DNA of 64,000 nt, taken from the NCBI RefSeq assembly GCF_015752155.1, contig NZ_JADOVI010000004.1, positions 62,001-126,000 of the forward strand, written 5' to 3'. Within the stretch, counting starts at the first letter, position 1. Every line of letters starts with the position of its first letter. Below the pieces are notes generated by a model. It was not told the origin of the DNA and ran no database searches. It worked only from the letters and a program-made list of their open reading frames with translations. This stretch comes from Cryobacterium sp. MP_M3. GTDB taxonomy: Bacteria > Actinomycetota > Actinomycetes > Actinomycetales > Microbacteriaceae. Position numbers and translations under genes: made by a program. Positions 25,011 to 33,516 of this stretch are shown here, piece by piece.

Positions 25011-27905
25011 CTAGCCCAGCAGCGCCAGCATGCTGGCGATGGTGTCGGCCAGCTTCTTGTCCGCGGCACCGTAGGCGGCGAAGTCGCCGGCGGACAGCGC
25101 CGCCTGCTTGTCGCTGAGCGCCTGCTTGGCGACGGCCAGGAGCGACTTGAGCTCGGCATCCTTCGCCGGGTCGCCGGTCGACGTCGGCGGCGTGGTCGTT
25201 CCGGTGGTCGGCGGGGTCGTCGTGGTCGGCGGCACGCTGGTGTCGCCGGCGTTGGCACCGGAGTCACCGCCGAAGAGCACGTCGAGCGCCTTGTCGAGGG
25301 TGTCCTCGAACGCGATCTGGTCGCCGAACGCCACGAGCACTTTCTGCAGCAGCGGGTAGCTGGTCTCACCGGTCGACTGCACGTAGACGGGCTGCACGTA
25401 CAGCAGTCCCCCGCCGACGGGCAGTGTGAGCAGGTTGCCGTTGAGCACCTTGGACTGGCCCTGCTTGAGCAGGTTCAGCTGGGTGGACACGGTCGGGTCG
25501 GCGTTGAACTTCGCCTGCACCTGTCCGGGACCGGGGACGGTGTCATCCTTCGGCAGGGTGAGCAGCCTGATCTTGCCGTACCCGGCGGCACGCTTGCCGT
25601 CGGTGGAACCGGCATCCGCATCAACGGCCAGGTAGCCGGTGAGCACGTTACGGCTGGTCGCGCCGGTCGCATCGGGGATGAAGGTCGAATACAGCGTGAA
25701 CGCCGGCTTCTCCGACCCGGGCACCTGCATGGTGAGGTAGTACGGCGGCTGCAGGGTCGTGTTCGTCGACGGCGACACCGGGTCGTTCGGCGTGGTCCAG
25801 GCGTCGTCGACCGAGTAGAACGAACCGGGGTCGGTGACGTGGTACTTGCCGAGCACCTTGCGCTGCACCTTGAAGAGGTCCGCCGGGTAGCGCACGTGGC
25901 TCATCAGGTCGCCGCTCATGGCGCTCATCGGCTTGATCGTCGACGGGAAGATCTTCTGCCACGTCTTCAGGATCGGTTCCTGGTCGTCCCAGGCGTAGAG
26001 CGTGACCGAGCCGTCGTAGGCGTCGACAGTGGCCTTGACGGAGTTGCGCATGTAGTTGATGTTGTCGAGCGCGAACGGCTGCGGCGGCGTCTCGGTGTCG
26101 GCGATCGCGTCGCTCAGCCCGACCGGGGTCGAGTACGGGTAGCCGGCCGAGGTGGTGTAGCCGTCGACGATCCACTTCAGGCGCCCGTCGACGACCGACG
26201 GGTAGGCGTCGGAGTCGAGGGTGAGGTACGGCGCCACCTTCTGCACCCGGGTGACCGGGTCGCGGTCGTAGAGGATCTGCGATTTCTCATTGACGTCGTT
26301 GGCGAGGAAGATCTGCTCCGACTGGAACTTGAGCGCGTAGATCAGCTTGTTGAACGGGTTGTCCAGCTTCGGACCGCCGTTGCCGGTGAAGGTCGTGTAG
26401 GTCTGCTGGGCCCCCTCCGTGCCGGACGGGTAGTCGAGTTCGACCGGTTTGCTGCCCTCAGGGGCTCCCACGATCGAGTAGGTCGGCGAGCTCTCGCCGA
26501 AGTACACCCGCGGCTCGTACTTGCCGAGCGACCCGCTGCTGGGGATGCCGGACTCGAGGAACACGGGCTGGCCGTCGGCCGACCGCTGGTTGCCGTAGGC
26601 CGCCACGACGCCGTACCCGTGGGTGTAGACGATCGTCGAGTTCACCCAGGTGGCGCCGGCGTTGAGGCCCGACAGCTTGAGGTCGCGCACGGCGACCACG
26701 GTGTCCTGGGACTTCTTGTCGATCGTGTAGCGGTCGACGTCGAGGTTCGACGGAAACTGGTAGTACTGCTTGAACTGCTCGAGCTGGCTGAACGCGTCGC
26801 TGACCAGGGCCGGGTCGAGGATGCGGATGTTCGCGGTCGTCTCGGCGTCGGCGCGGAGCGCACCGGGCTCGGCCGTGGTGCTCGCGTTGTAGGGAACCTC
26901 CTCGACGTCGGCCAGGCCGTAGGCATCCCTGGTGAGGTCGATGTTGCGTTTGATATAGGGCGACTCGAGCGTCTTGGCGCTGGGGACGACCTGGAAGCGC
27001 TGCACCACCCACGGGTAGAGCGAGCCGAGCAGCAGGCTGCTCACGATCAGGAGCGCGGTGCCGATGACGGGCAGTCGCCAGCGGCCGATGACCGCCGTGA
27101 CCAGGAAGAGGATGGCGACGACGGCCGCGATCCCGGCGAGGATCGCCCGTCCGGGGATGGTGGCGTTGACGTCGGTGTAGCCGGCCCCGGTGAACAGCTC
27201 GTTCGTGTCGGTGAGGGTGGAGTACTGGTCCAACCAGATGCTCACCGCCTGGAGCAGCAGGTAGAGGCTGGCGGTGACCGCGATCTGGATCCTGGCCGCA
27301 CGGGCGACGAGCACGTCGCGTCCGCTCACCCGGATCGACCCGTACAGGTAGCTGGTCGCGGCGGCCACGATGGCCGCGATCAGCACGACGGCCGACGCGA
27401 AACCGAGCAGGGCCTGGAAGAAGGGCAGGTCGAAGAGGTAGAACGAGACGTCGAAACCGAACTGAGGGTCGGTCTTGCCGGTGGGGGTGCGGTTCAGCCA
27501 CATCAACACGACCTGCCAGCGGGTCGCGGCGGCAACGCCGGCGAACAGGCCGAGCAGTGCCGGGACGCCGTACATCGCCAGGCGACGCAACGGCTCGATG
27601 ACCTGCTGGTACCGGTCGAGCTGTGAGTTCAGCTTGGCGTAGACGGGGCGGAGCCGGTAGGCGATCTGGATGCTCACCCAGACCGGGAGGGCCATGGCGA
27701 CGAAGCCGATCAGGAACAGCACCGTGCCCGCGAGCCACTGGGTGGTCAGCACGCTGAGGAAGCCGAGCTGGTCGAACCAGAGCACATCCGCGTACAGTCC
27801 GGCGAAGATGAAGAACACAATCACCAGCCCCGCGATGATCGCGGCCGTAATGGCGAGGGGGGCTCTGCTCCGTCGGGGGATGCCCGCGGATGAATTTGTG
27901 CTCAC
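25011..27905 (-). CDS. UPF0182 family large membrane protein
   Basis: A 964-residue protein with seven or so transmembrane helices in the first 310 residues, a large extracytoplasmic domain (about 320-880) and a Pro/Thr-rich linker before a short C-terminal helical segment. LYADVLWFDQLGF, YLRPVY-like repeats of aromatic residues, ESPYIKRNIDLTRDAYGL, VYTHGYGVVAAYGN and NYMRNSVKATVDAYDGSVTLY are hallmarks of the UPF0182 family. The function is unknown. In mycobacteria the family member (Rv3193c) lies next to the PDZ/Lon and DUF2342 genes, as here, so the three probably share an envelope role. The start is GTG 27905, nine bases after AGAGG. Confidence 0.92.
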   Translation of the reverse strand: MSTNSSAGIPRRSRAPLAITAAIIAGLVIVFFIFAGLYADVLWFDQLGFLSVLTTQWLAGTVLFLIGFVAMALPVWVSIQIAYRLRPVYAKLNSQLDRYQQVIEPLRRLAMYGVPALLGLFAGVAAATRWQVVLMWLNRTPTGKTDPQFGFDVSFYLFDLPFFQALLGFASAVVLIAAIVAAATSYLYGSIRVSGRDVLVARAARIQIAVTASLYLLLQAVSIWLDQYSTLTDTNELFTGAGYTDVNATIPGRAILAGIAAVVAILFLVTAVIGRWRLPVIGTALLIVSSLLLGSLYPWVVQRFQVVPSAKTLESPYIKRNIDLTRDAYGLADVEEVPYNASTTAEPGALRADAETTANIRILDPALVSDAFSQLEQFKQYYQFPSNLDVDRYTIDKKSQDTVVAVRDLKLSGLNAGATWVNSTIVYTHGYGVVAAYGNQRSADGQPVFLESGIPSSGSLGKYEPRVYFGESSPTYSIVGAPEGSKPVELDYPSGTEGAQQTYTTFTGNGGPKLDNPFNKLIYALKFQSEQIFLANDVNEKSQILYDRDPVTRVQKVAPYLTLDSDAYPSVVDGRLKWIVDGYTTSAGYPYSTPVGLSDAIADTETPPQPFALDNINYMRNSVKATVDAYDGSVTLYAWDDQEPILKTWQKIFPSTIKPMSAMSGDLMSHVRYPADLFKVQRKVLGKYHVTDPGSFYSVDDAWTTPNDPVSPSTNTTLQPPYYLTMQVPGSEKPAFTLYSTFIPDATGATSRNVLTGYLAVDADAGSTDGKRAAGYGKIRLLTLPKDDTVPGPGQVQAKFNADPTVSTQLNLLKQGQSKVLNGNLLTLPVGGGLLYVQPVYVQSTGETSYPLLQKVLVAFGDQIAFEDTLDKALDVLFGGDSGANAGDTSVPPTTTTPPTTGTTTPPTSTGDPAKDAELKSLLAVAKQALSDKQAALSAGDFAAYGAADKKLADTIASMLALLG

Positions 27906-27940
27906 GAATTGGCCTCTTGCTCTGTCCGATAAGGGTCAAC

Positions 27941-27953
27941 GTCTAGTCTAGAC
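27941..27953. promoter_or_regulatory. Palindrome in the UPF0182 promoter region
   Basis: GTCTAG-T-CTAGAC is a perfect 13-bp palindrome 36 bp before the UPF0182 GTG; on the minus strand it contains TAGACT, a possible -10 box. It may be an operator or only the promoter. The rest of 27954-28072 shows no gene. Confidence 0.35.
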
Positions 27954-28084
27954 AGGGGTTTCGTTCCGTACCTGCACGTTGACCGCGAGGCTCTGAACCT
28001 CCCCGGAAGGGACGGATGCCGGTGTCTGACCCGTCGGCGGCAGTCCGCTCGGACGGCCCGGCACCTCCGGCGTATTCTGTCCGC

Positions 28085-28365
28085 GTGGAAACCTATACTT
28101 CGGCCGAGATGCGCGAAGCCGAACGGTCGTACCTGGCTGCGGGAGTGCCGCTGATGGAGCGGGCGGCGGCATCGGCGTGGACGACGGATCGGTTCCGGAC
28201 CCCACGGTCCTGCCGGCGGATCTCACGGTGACCTTCGGCGGCTGCAAGACCGGTCTGACACTCGGACCGGCCGCAGCCCTGGCCGGCCGGATCGTCGTGG
28301 CGGACATCGGCATCCGCCCCGAGCTCGAGCGGCTCGCCGCCCGGGCGCGGCGCCTGCCCGGCTGA
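28085..28365 (+). pseudogene. nnrE: Collapsed NAD(P)H-hydrate epimerase gene (nnrE remnant)
   Basis: GTG 28085 opens METYTSAEMREAERSYLAAG followed by VPLMERAA, the N-terminus of NAD(P)H-hydrate epimerase, but the frame then shifts and stops within 40 codons. From 28168 another frame reads GIGVDDGSVPDP, LPADLTVTFGGCKTGLTLGP and ALAGRIVVADIGI, the C-terminal end of the same domain, to a TGA at 28363-28365. The middle (well over 100 codons, including the epimerase active site) is missing; the junction is near 28165-28172. The promoter box TATTCT (28073-28078), six bases before the GTG, is intact. Intact enzyme repairs epimerised hydrated NAD(P)H; another copy or a NnrD fusion elsewhere may compensate. 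Confidence 0.8.
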
Positions 28366-28383
28366 GGGACGGACGCCGGCCGT

Positions 28384-28429
28384 GGGGTCCTGCGGGGTCC
28401 TGCTGTTCGGGCCCGCCTGCTGCGGGCCC
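28384..28429 (-). terminator. Direct repeat and hairpin after the PDZ/Lon gene
   Basis: GGGCCCGC (28409-28416) pairs with GCGGGCCC (28422-28429) five bases after the stop of the leftward PDZ gene; no T-tract follows. Next to it GGGGTCCTGC occurs twice in tandem (28384-28403). It is probably the 3' boundary of the PDZ gene and of the pseudogene. Confidence 0.45.
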
Positions 28430-28433
28430 CGGA

Positions 28434-29552
28434 TCACCCGGCCGGGCAGGTGGGCAGTTTGGACAGGTCCCCGTCGATGCGGATGGCGTCCAGCACCGCG
28501 AGCGAGTCGTCGAGCGTCTTCACCGCGAAGACCTTGAGCCCGTCGGGGATGTGCCCGGTGACCTCGTTGCAGTTGTCCGCCGGTGCCAGGAACCAGTCGA
28601 CGCCGGCCGCGCTGGCGCCCTCGAGCTTCTGGCGGATGCCGCCGATCGGGCCGACCGTGCCGGCCTGGTCGATGGTTCCGGTGCCGGCGACATCCGCCCC
28701 GCCCTGGATCGCACCCGGCGTGAGCTTGTCGATGATCCCGAGGGCGAACATCATTCCGGCGCTCGGCCCGCCCACCTGGTCGAGCTGGATCTTCACGTCG
28801 AACGGGAAATCGTAGGAGGTCGTGACGTTGATTCCGACGACCACGGCGCCGCCCGTGGAGGACTTCACGGGGGCGACCTGCACGGTGAGGTTCTTGCCGT
28901 CGCGGAGGATGCCGATGCTGGCGGGAGTCTCAGTGCCGTTGGCCTTGAGGGCCTTCCGCAGCGCGGCGATGTCGGCCACCGCGGCGCCGTTGACGGACAC
29001 GACCTGGTCGCCGGCCTTCATGATCCCCTGGGCCGGGGAGTCCTTGGGCAGGGAGACGACGGACACGACGGTCGGGTAGTCGTAGCCGAGGCTGGTCAGG
29101 GCCGCGGCGATGGCATCCTGTTGCGAGTTGACCATCATGGCCTGGTTTTCCTCGTCACGCTGCTTGGTCGTCACGTTCGGCGGGAAGGCTGCGTCGATCG
29201 GGATGACCGCCTGGCTGGGGTCGAGCCAGGCCGCGGCGACCTTCAGCCAGCTCGGCCGGTTATCGGGGTTTCCGACCAGCGACACCGTGAGCAGGTCGAG
29301 GCTGCCCGTGGTCGGGTAGACAGTCTCTCCGGGGATGGTGATCAGGGGCGTCTCGGTGCCGTTGTGCTTCGCCGTGCCGATCGTGTTATAGACCGGTCCC
29401 GGCTTCTCGATCACGTAGGGCGAGGGGGTCACGCCGAGGACGAGGCCGATTGTGAGGGCGACGCCGAGCACGATCCAGCCGGCCCGTCCGGCGCGGCCCG
29501 TTCGATGCGGATGTTCGCCGGACGGTGGCGCGTCATCGGTGAAAAGGGCCAC
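28434..29552 (-). CDS. YlbL-type membrane-anchored PDZ and Lon-like (S16) protease
   Basis: A 372-residue protein. One transmembrane helix (about 22-42) is followed by an extracytoplasmic region, a PDZ domain (about 155-225, SPAQGIMKAGDQVVSVNG) and a Lon-type proteolytic domain (about 230-345) with the Ser in LDQVGGPSAGMMFALG and Lys in VGPIGGIRQKLEGA, the S16 catalytic dyad. Homologues (YlbL, Rv3194c) probably process envelope proteins. The start is GTG 29552 with GGAAGG upstream. It is divergent from the metalloprotease, and its usual UPF0182 partner lies downstream beyond the nnrE remnant. Confidence 0.92.
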   Translation of the reverse strand: MALFTDDAPPSGEHPHRTGRAGRAGWIVLGVALTIGLVLGVTPSPYVIEKPGPVYNTIGTAKHNGTETPLITIPGETVYPTTGSLDLLTVSLVGNPDNRPSWLKVAAAWLDPSQAVIPIDAAFPPNVTTKQRDEENQAMMVNSQQDAIAAALTSLGYDYPTVVSVVSLPKDSPAQGIMKAGDQVVSVNGAAVADIAALRKALKANGTETPASIGILRDGKNLTVQVAPVKSSTGGAVVVGINVTTSYDFPFDVKIQLDQVGGPSAGMMFALGIIDKLTPGAIQGGADVAGTGTIDQAGTVGPIGGIRQKLEGASAAGVDWFLAPADNCNEVTGHIPDGLKVFAVKTLDDSLAVLDAIRIDGDLSKLPTCPAG

Positions 29553-29676
29553 CGGGTTCCTTCCAGGTTGCGTGTTCGCGACAGGCGGACACCAGACCCA
29601 CCAGCGTAGGACATTTCCCAGCTCGGACAGGTGATCTCCGGATAGCGTAGAGGCACGCGACTGAGAGGTGCCTGAA

Positions 29677-31038
29677 GTGGCCGACGACTCACGACCCGAA
29701 GAGGGTCACAATCCTGAAGACGAGTTCCGGGACATGCTGCGCGACATCCTGTCCGGGAAGTCGTCGATCGATCCGAGCCAGCTCGCCGGGGCCGCCGGGT
29801 TGCCCAACGACCCGGCCAGCATCGCCGCGTTGATGAGCCAGCTGCAGGGTGCCCTGCGCGGCGGAGGCGACGGCGCCATCAACTGGGACATCGCGCTCAG
29901 CCAGGGCCAGGAACGGGCGGCCGCCGGGGCTCTCTCACCGACCCCGAAGGAGCGCGCGGAGCTCGACCAGGCCTTCCACATCGCGGCTCTCTGGCTGGAC
30001 GAGGTGATCTCCGTGGCCGAACTCACCACCTCACCGCGCTTGATGACCCGCAAGGAATGGGTCACCGCGACCATGCCGCTCTGGATCCAGCTCGCCGAGC
30101 CGGTCGCGACCAGCATCTCCGACTCGCTGACCCGGGTGCTCACCGAACAGGCCCCCGAGGAATTGCAGGGCATGATGGCCGGCGCGAGCCAGGTCATGCG
30201 CAGCATCGGCGGCACCCTTTTCGCGATGCAGCTCGGGCAGGTCGTGGGCCAGCTCGCGAGCGAGGTCGTCTCCGGCGGCGACGTCGGGATTCCGCTGCTC
30301 AGCGACCAGCAGGCCGCCCTGCTCCCCCAGAACGTCGCCGAGTTCGGTGAGGGCCTCGACGTGCCCGCCGACCAGGTGCAGATCTACCTGGCGGTGCGCG
30401 AACTCGCGCACGCGCGGCTCTTCCGTCATTCCCGCTGGCTCCGGCTGCACCTGATCAGTTCGATCACCGACTTCGCGCGCGGGATCCACATCGATTCCAG
30501 TCGGCTCGAGGAACTGGCGGAGGGCTTCGACCCGTCCAACCCCGAGGAGTTGCGCCAGGCGATGGTGAACGGGTCGCTGATCCCGCCGAAGACCGACGCG
30601 CAACTAGCGGCACTCGACCGTCTGGAGACCATGCTCGCCCTTGTCGAGGGCTGGGTCGACGTGGTGACGATGGAGGCGACGGGGCGGCTGCCCAAGGCGG
30701 ACGCGATCGCGGAAACCGTGAAGCGGCGCCGGGCCTCCGGCGGCCCCGCCGAGTCCGCCTTCTCCACCCTGGTCGGGCTGGAACTCCGGCCCCGCCGGCT
30801 GCGGGAGGCCGCCGCCATGTGGCAGGCCGTGACGGATGCGGTCGGCAACGAGGCGCGCGACCAGCTCTGGGCGCACCCCGACCTTCTGCCCACGAGCGCC
30901 GACCTCGACGATCCACAGAGCCTCGTCGCCCGGCTGACCAGTTCGGCCCAGGGCGCGGAGCCCGTGCTCGACGAGGTCGACCAGGCACTCGAGGACCTGC
31001 TGCGCGACGACAACACCGAGCGGCCGCACGAGGAGTAG
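29677..31038 (+). CDS. Zinc-metalloprotease-like DUF2342 protein
   Basis: A 453-residue soluble helical protein. An upstream GTG at 29668 overlaps the GAGAGG ribosome-binding site, so GTG 29677, nine bases after it, is preferred. VRELAHARLFRHSRWLR is the zinc-protease-like ELAH motif of the DUF2342 family (labelled zinc-dependent metalloprotease or F420-biosynthesis-associated), and VEGWVDVVTMEA with the C-terminal LVGLELRPRRLREAAAMW are also family regions. The N-terminal 30 residues and C-terminal tail are acidic. The molecular target is unknown. The gene is divergent from the PDZ/Lon gene, an order kept in other actinobacteria. Confidence 0.9.
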   Translation: MADDSRPEEGHNPEDEFRDMLRDILSGKSSIDPSQLAGAAGLPNDPASIAALMSQLQGALRGGGDGAINWDIALSQGQERAAAGALSPTPKERAELDQAFHIAALWLDEVISVAELTTSPRLMTRKEWVTATMPLWIQLAEPVATSISDSLTRVLTEQAPEELQGMMAGASQVMRSIGGTLFAMQLGQVVGQLASEVVSGGDVGIPLLSDQQAALLPQNVAEFGEGLDVPADQVQIYLAVRELAHARLFRHSRWLRLHLISSITDFARGIHIDSSRLEELAEGFDPSNPEELRQAMVNGSLIPPKTDAQLAALDRLETMLALVEGWVDVVTMEATGRLPKADAIAETVKRRRASGGPAESAFSTLVGLELRPRRLREAAAMWQAVTDAVGNEARDQLWAHPDLLPTSADLDDPQSLVARLTSSAQGAEPVLDEVDQALEDLLRDDNTERPHEE

Positions 31039-31040
31039 CC

Positions 31041-31106
31041 GGGTCTCGACAAGCTCGACCACCGGACAGGCTCGACCACCGCGGTGGTCGAGCCTGTCGA
31101 GATCCT
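31041..31106. repeat. Intergenic palindrome of the TCTCGACAAGCTCGACCACC type
   Basis: GACAGGCTCGACCACCG (31065-31081) is followed directly by its exact reverse complement (31082-31098), a 34-bp perfect palindrome. A further copy of the arm, TCTCGACAAGCTCGACCACC (31044-31063), precedes it, so alternative hairpins can form. It lies between the convergent DUF2342 and ALDH-like genes. A degenerate single arm recurs at 39836. This type of palindrome is common between genes in Microbacteriaceae and could terminate both genes. Confidence 0.8.
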
Positions 31107-31112
31107 GGTGAC

Positions 31113-31976
31113 CTAGATCAGGCCTTTTGTGTGCCAGATCGTCTTGGTCTCCGTGAACGCCACGATGCGGGCGAGCGACGGGCTCGCGGCATCCGGGCCG
31201 TTCTCCGGTTGCAGCACCCGGGTGAGGGTCTCGGCGGCGTCGATCTGCAGGTGCACCCAGTCGAGGTCACCGGCCCCGACGAGGTCGATGGCGTTCACAT
31301 CGGCGTGGCTGGCCAGCCACGGCGCCATCTCGGCCGGCGAACCGGTGAGGATGTTCACGACCCCGCCGGGCACGTCGCTGGTGGCGAGCACCTCGCCGAG
31401 GCTGACCGCGGACAGCGGCATGGTCTCGTTCGCGACCACGACGACGGTGTTCCCGGCCACGAGGGCAGGGGCGACCGCGCTGACCAGCCCGAGCAGCGAA
31501 CCGCCCGACTGCGGGGCGATGATCGCCACGACGCCGGTGGGTTCGGGCACGGAGATGTTGAAGTACGGCCCGGAGACCGGGTTCGCGTTTCCGGCGACCT
31601 GCACGTACTTGTCGGCCCAGCCCGCGTACCATACCCAGCGGTCGATCGCCTCGTCGACCTGGGCGGATGCCGCAGCCGTGGTCACGCCCTCGGTCTGCAC
31701 GATCTCGTCGATGAACTGCACACGGCGGCCCTCGAGCAGCTCGGCGATGCGGTAGAGCACCTGTCCGCGGTTGTACGCCGTGGCACCGGCCCAGCCGCCG
31801 AGGGCCGACCGTGCCGCGACGACCGCGTCGCGGGCGTCCTTGCGGCTGGCCTTCGCGGCGTTGGCGAGGAAGTCCCCGCCGTGGGAACGGATCTCGTAGA
31901 CCCGGCCGGATTCGCTGCGCGGGAACTTGCCGCCGATGTAGAGCTTGTAGGTCTTGGGAACGGCGAGGCGGGTCAC
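31113..31976 (-). CDS. Non-catalytic aldehyde dehydrogenase-fold protein (second half of a split ALDH16-like enzyme)
   Basis: A 287-residue protein covering only the N-terminal, NAD-binding-like part of an aldehyde dehydrogenase (YKLYIGGKFPRSESGR, WAGATAYNRGQVLYRIAELL, SVPEPTGVVAIIAPQ, PGGVVNILTG). It ends soon after DVNAIDLVGAGDLDW and lacks both the catalytic Cys segment and the Glu of ELGG. GTG 31976 overlaps the upstream active dehydrogenase stop as GTGA and follows GAAGG. The two proteins (510 plus 287 residues) add up to the size and order of bacterial ALDH16, whose second ALDH domain is inactive. It is likely a structural partner of the active subunit. A truncated paralogue is the alternative. 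Confidence 0.8.
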   Translation of the reverse strand: MTRLAVPKTYKLYIGGKFPRSESGRVYEIRSHGGDFLANAAKASRKDARDAVVAARSALGGWAGATAYNRGQVLYRIAELLEGRRVQFIDEIVQTEGVTTAAASAQVDEAIDRWVWYAGWADKYVQVAGNANPVSGPYFNISVPEPTGVVAIIAPQSGGSLLGLVSAVAPALVAGNTVVVVANETMPLSAVSLGEVLATSDVPGGVVNILTGSPAEMAPWLASHADVNAIDLVGAGDLDWVHLQIDAAETLTRVLQPENGPDAASPSLARIVAFTETKTIWHTKGLI

Positions 31977-33505
31977 TTTGCGGCCTTCTTTCGTGAGACA
32001 GGGGCCTTCGCATCGAGCTCGGGCGAGGCGGCGGAAGCCGCCGTGACGGTGCGGGCGGCGGACCGGCCGGCGGCGGGCTTGAGGTACGCGGCGAGGCCGT
32101 GGCGGCCGCCCTCGCGTCCGTAGCCGGATTCCTTGTAGCCGCCGAAAGGGCTGGCCGGGTCGAACCGGTTGAAGGTGTTCGCCCAGATCACTCCGGCACG
32201 CAGCTTGTCGGCGACGGCGAGGATGCGGCTGCCCTTCTCGGTCCAGATCCCGGCGGACAGGCCGTACGGCGTGTTGTTCGCCTTCGCGATGGCCTCGGCC
32301 GGAGTGCGGAAGGTGAGCACCGACAGCACCGGGCCGAAGACCTCGTCCCTGGCGATGCGGTGGCTGGTGGACACATTGGTGAAGATCGTCGGTGCGAACC
32401 AGAAGCCGCTGTCCGGCAGCACGCACGCCGGGCTCCAGCGTTCGCCGCCCTCCTGCTCCCCGATCTCGGTGAGCTCACGGATGCGGCGCAGCTGGTCGGC
32501 GCTGTTGATGGCGCCGATGTCGGTGTTCTTGTCGAGCGGGTCGCCGAGCCGCAGCGTCGACAGGCGCTGCTTGAGCCGGTCGATGACGTCGTCGTGGATG
32601 CTCTCCTGCACCAGCAGCCGGCTTCCCGCGCAGCAGACGTGACCCTGATTGAAGAAGATGCCGTTGACGATCCCCTCGACGGCCTGGTCGATCGGCGCAT
32701 CATCGAAGACGATGTTCGCGGCCTTGCCGCCGAGTTCGAGGATGACCTTCTTGTCGGTTCCGGCGACCGAGCGGGCGATGGCCCGGCCGGCCCCGGTCGA
32801 GCCGGTGAAGGCGACCAGGTTGACGTCGGGGTGGCCGACGAGCGCCTGGCCGGTTTCCCGGCCACCGGTGACGATGTTCACGACCCCGGCGGGCAGGTCG
32901 GCCTGCTGCAGGATCTCGGCGAACAGGAGTGCGGTCAGCGAGGTGGTCTCGGCGGGCTTCAGCACGACCGTGTTCCCGGCGGCGAGGGCCGGGGCGATCT
33001 TCCACGCCAGCATCAGCAGGGGGAAGTTCCACGGGATCACCTGGGCGGCGACGCCGCGGGAGGACGGGGTCGGTCCGACGCCGGCGTGATCGAGCTTGTC
33101 GGCCCAACCCGCGTAGTAGAAGAACCACGCGGCAACCAGGGGGACGTCGACGTCGCGGCTCTCCTTGATCGGCTTGCCGTTGTCGAGGGTCTCGGCGACG
33201 GCGAGCTCGCGGGCACGTTCCTGCACGAGGCGCGCAATCCGGAAGAGGTACTTTCCGCGGTCACTGCCGGAGAGCTTCGACCAGGTGCGGTCGTAGGCGC
33301 GGCGGGCCGCGGCGACGGCGGTGTCGACATCCGCCGTATTGGCGTGCGCGATCATCGCGATCGGCTTCTCGGTGGCCGGGTTGATGGTCTGGAACGGTTC
33401 GCCGCGTCCGGCGACGAACTCGCCGTTGATGAACAGGCCGTAGTCGGAGCGGAGGTTCAGCACTGCCTGGGACTCCGGTGCCGGAGCGTAGTCAAGAAAG
33501 CTCAT
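31973..33505 (-). CDS. NAD(P)-dependent aldehyde dehydrogenase next to deoC
   Basis: A 510-residue active aldehyde dehydrogenase. QVIPWNFPLLMLAWKIAPAL (NAD site), ELGGKAANIVF (general base Glu, about 257), NQGHVCCAGSR (nucleophile Cys, about 291) and DEVFGPVLSVLTF are all intact. A 30-residue Ala/Lys-rich C-terminal tail follows the catalytic core. ATG 33505 is used, with AAGGGA upstream. The gene begins 11 bases after deoC, so it probably oxidises acetaldehyde released by deoxyribose-phosphate aldolase, possibly as a complex with the inactive ALDH-fold protein whose gene overlaps its 3' end. Confidence 0.92.
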   Translation of the reverse strand: MSFLDYAPAPESQAVLNLRSDYGLFINGEFVAGRGEPFQTINPATEKPIAMIAHANTADVDTAVAAARRAYDRTWSKLSGSDRGKYLFRIARLVQERARELAVAETLDNGKPIKESRDVDVPLVAAWFFYYAGWADKLDHAGVGPTPSSRGVAAQVIPWNFPLLMLAWKIAPALAAGNTVVLKPAETTSLTALLFAEILQQADLPAGVVNIVTGGRETGQALVGHPDVNLVAFTGSTGAGRAIARSVAGTDKKVILELGGKAANIVFDDAPIDQAVEGIVNGIFFNQGHVCCAGSRLLVQESIHDDVIDRLKQRLSTLRLGDPLDKNTDIGAINSADQLRRIRELTEIGEQEGGERWSPACVLPDSGFWFAPTIFTNVSTSHRIARDEVFGPVLSVLTFRTPAEAIAKANNTPYGLSAGIWTEKGSRILAVADKLRAGVIWANTFNRFDPASPFGGYKESGYGREGGRHGLAAYLKPAAGRSAARTVTAASAASPELDAKAPVSRKKAAK

Positions 33506-33516
33506 GGGTGATTCCC

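Noticed and set aside
23904-27626. A 1240-codon open frame on the plus strand
   Set aside because: It is antisense to the isomerase, the initiator tRNA and the UPF0182 gene; it has an Arg/Gly/Asp-rich shadow composition and no domain. High GC makes such long antisense frames common.
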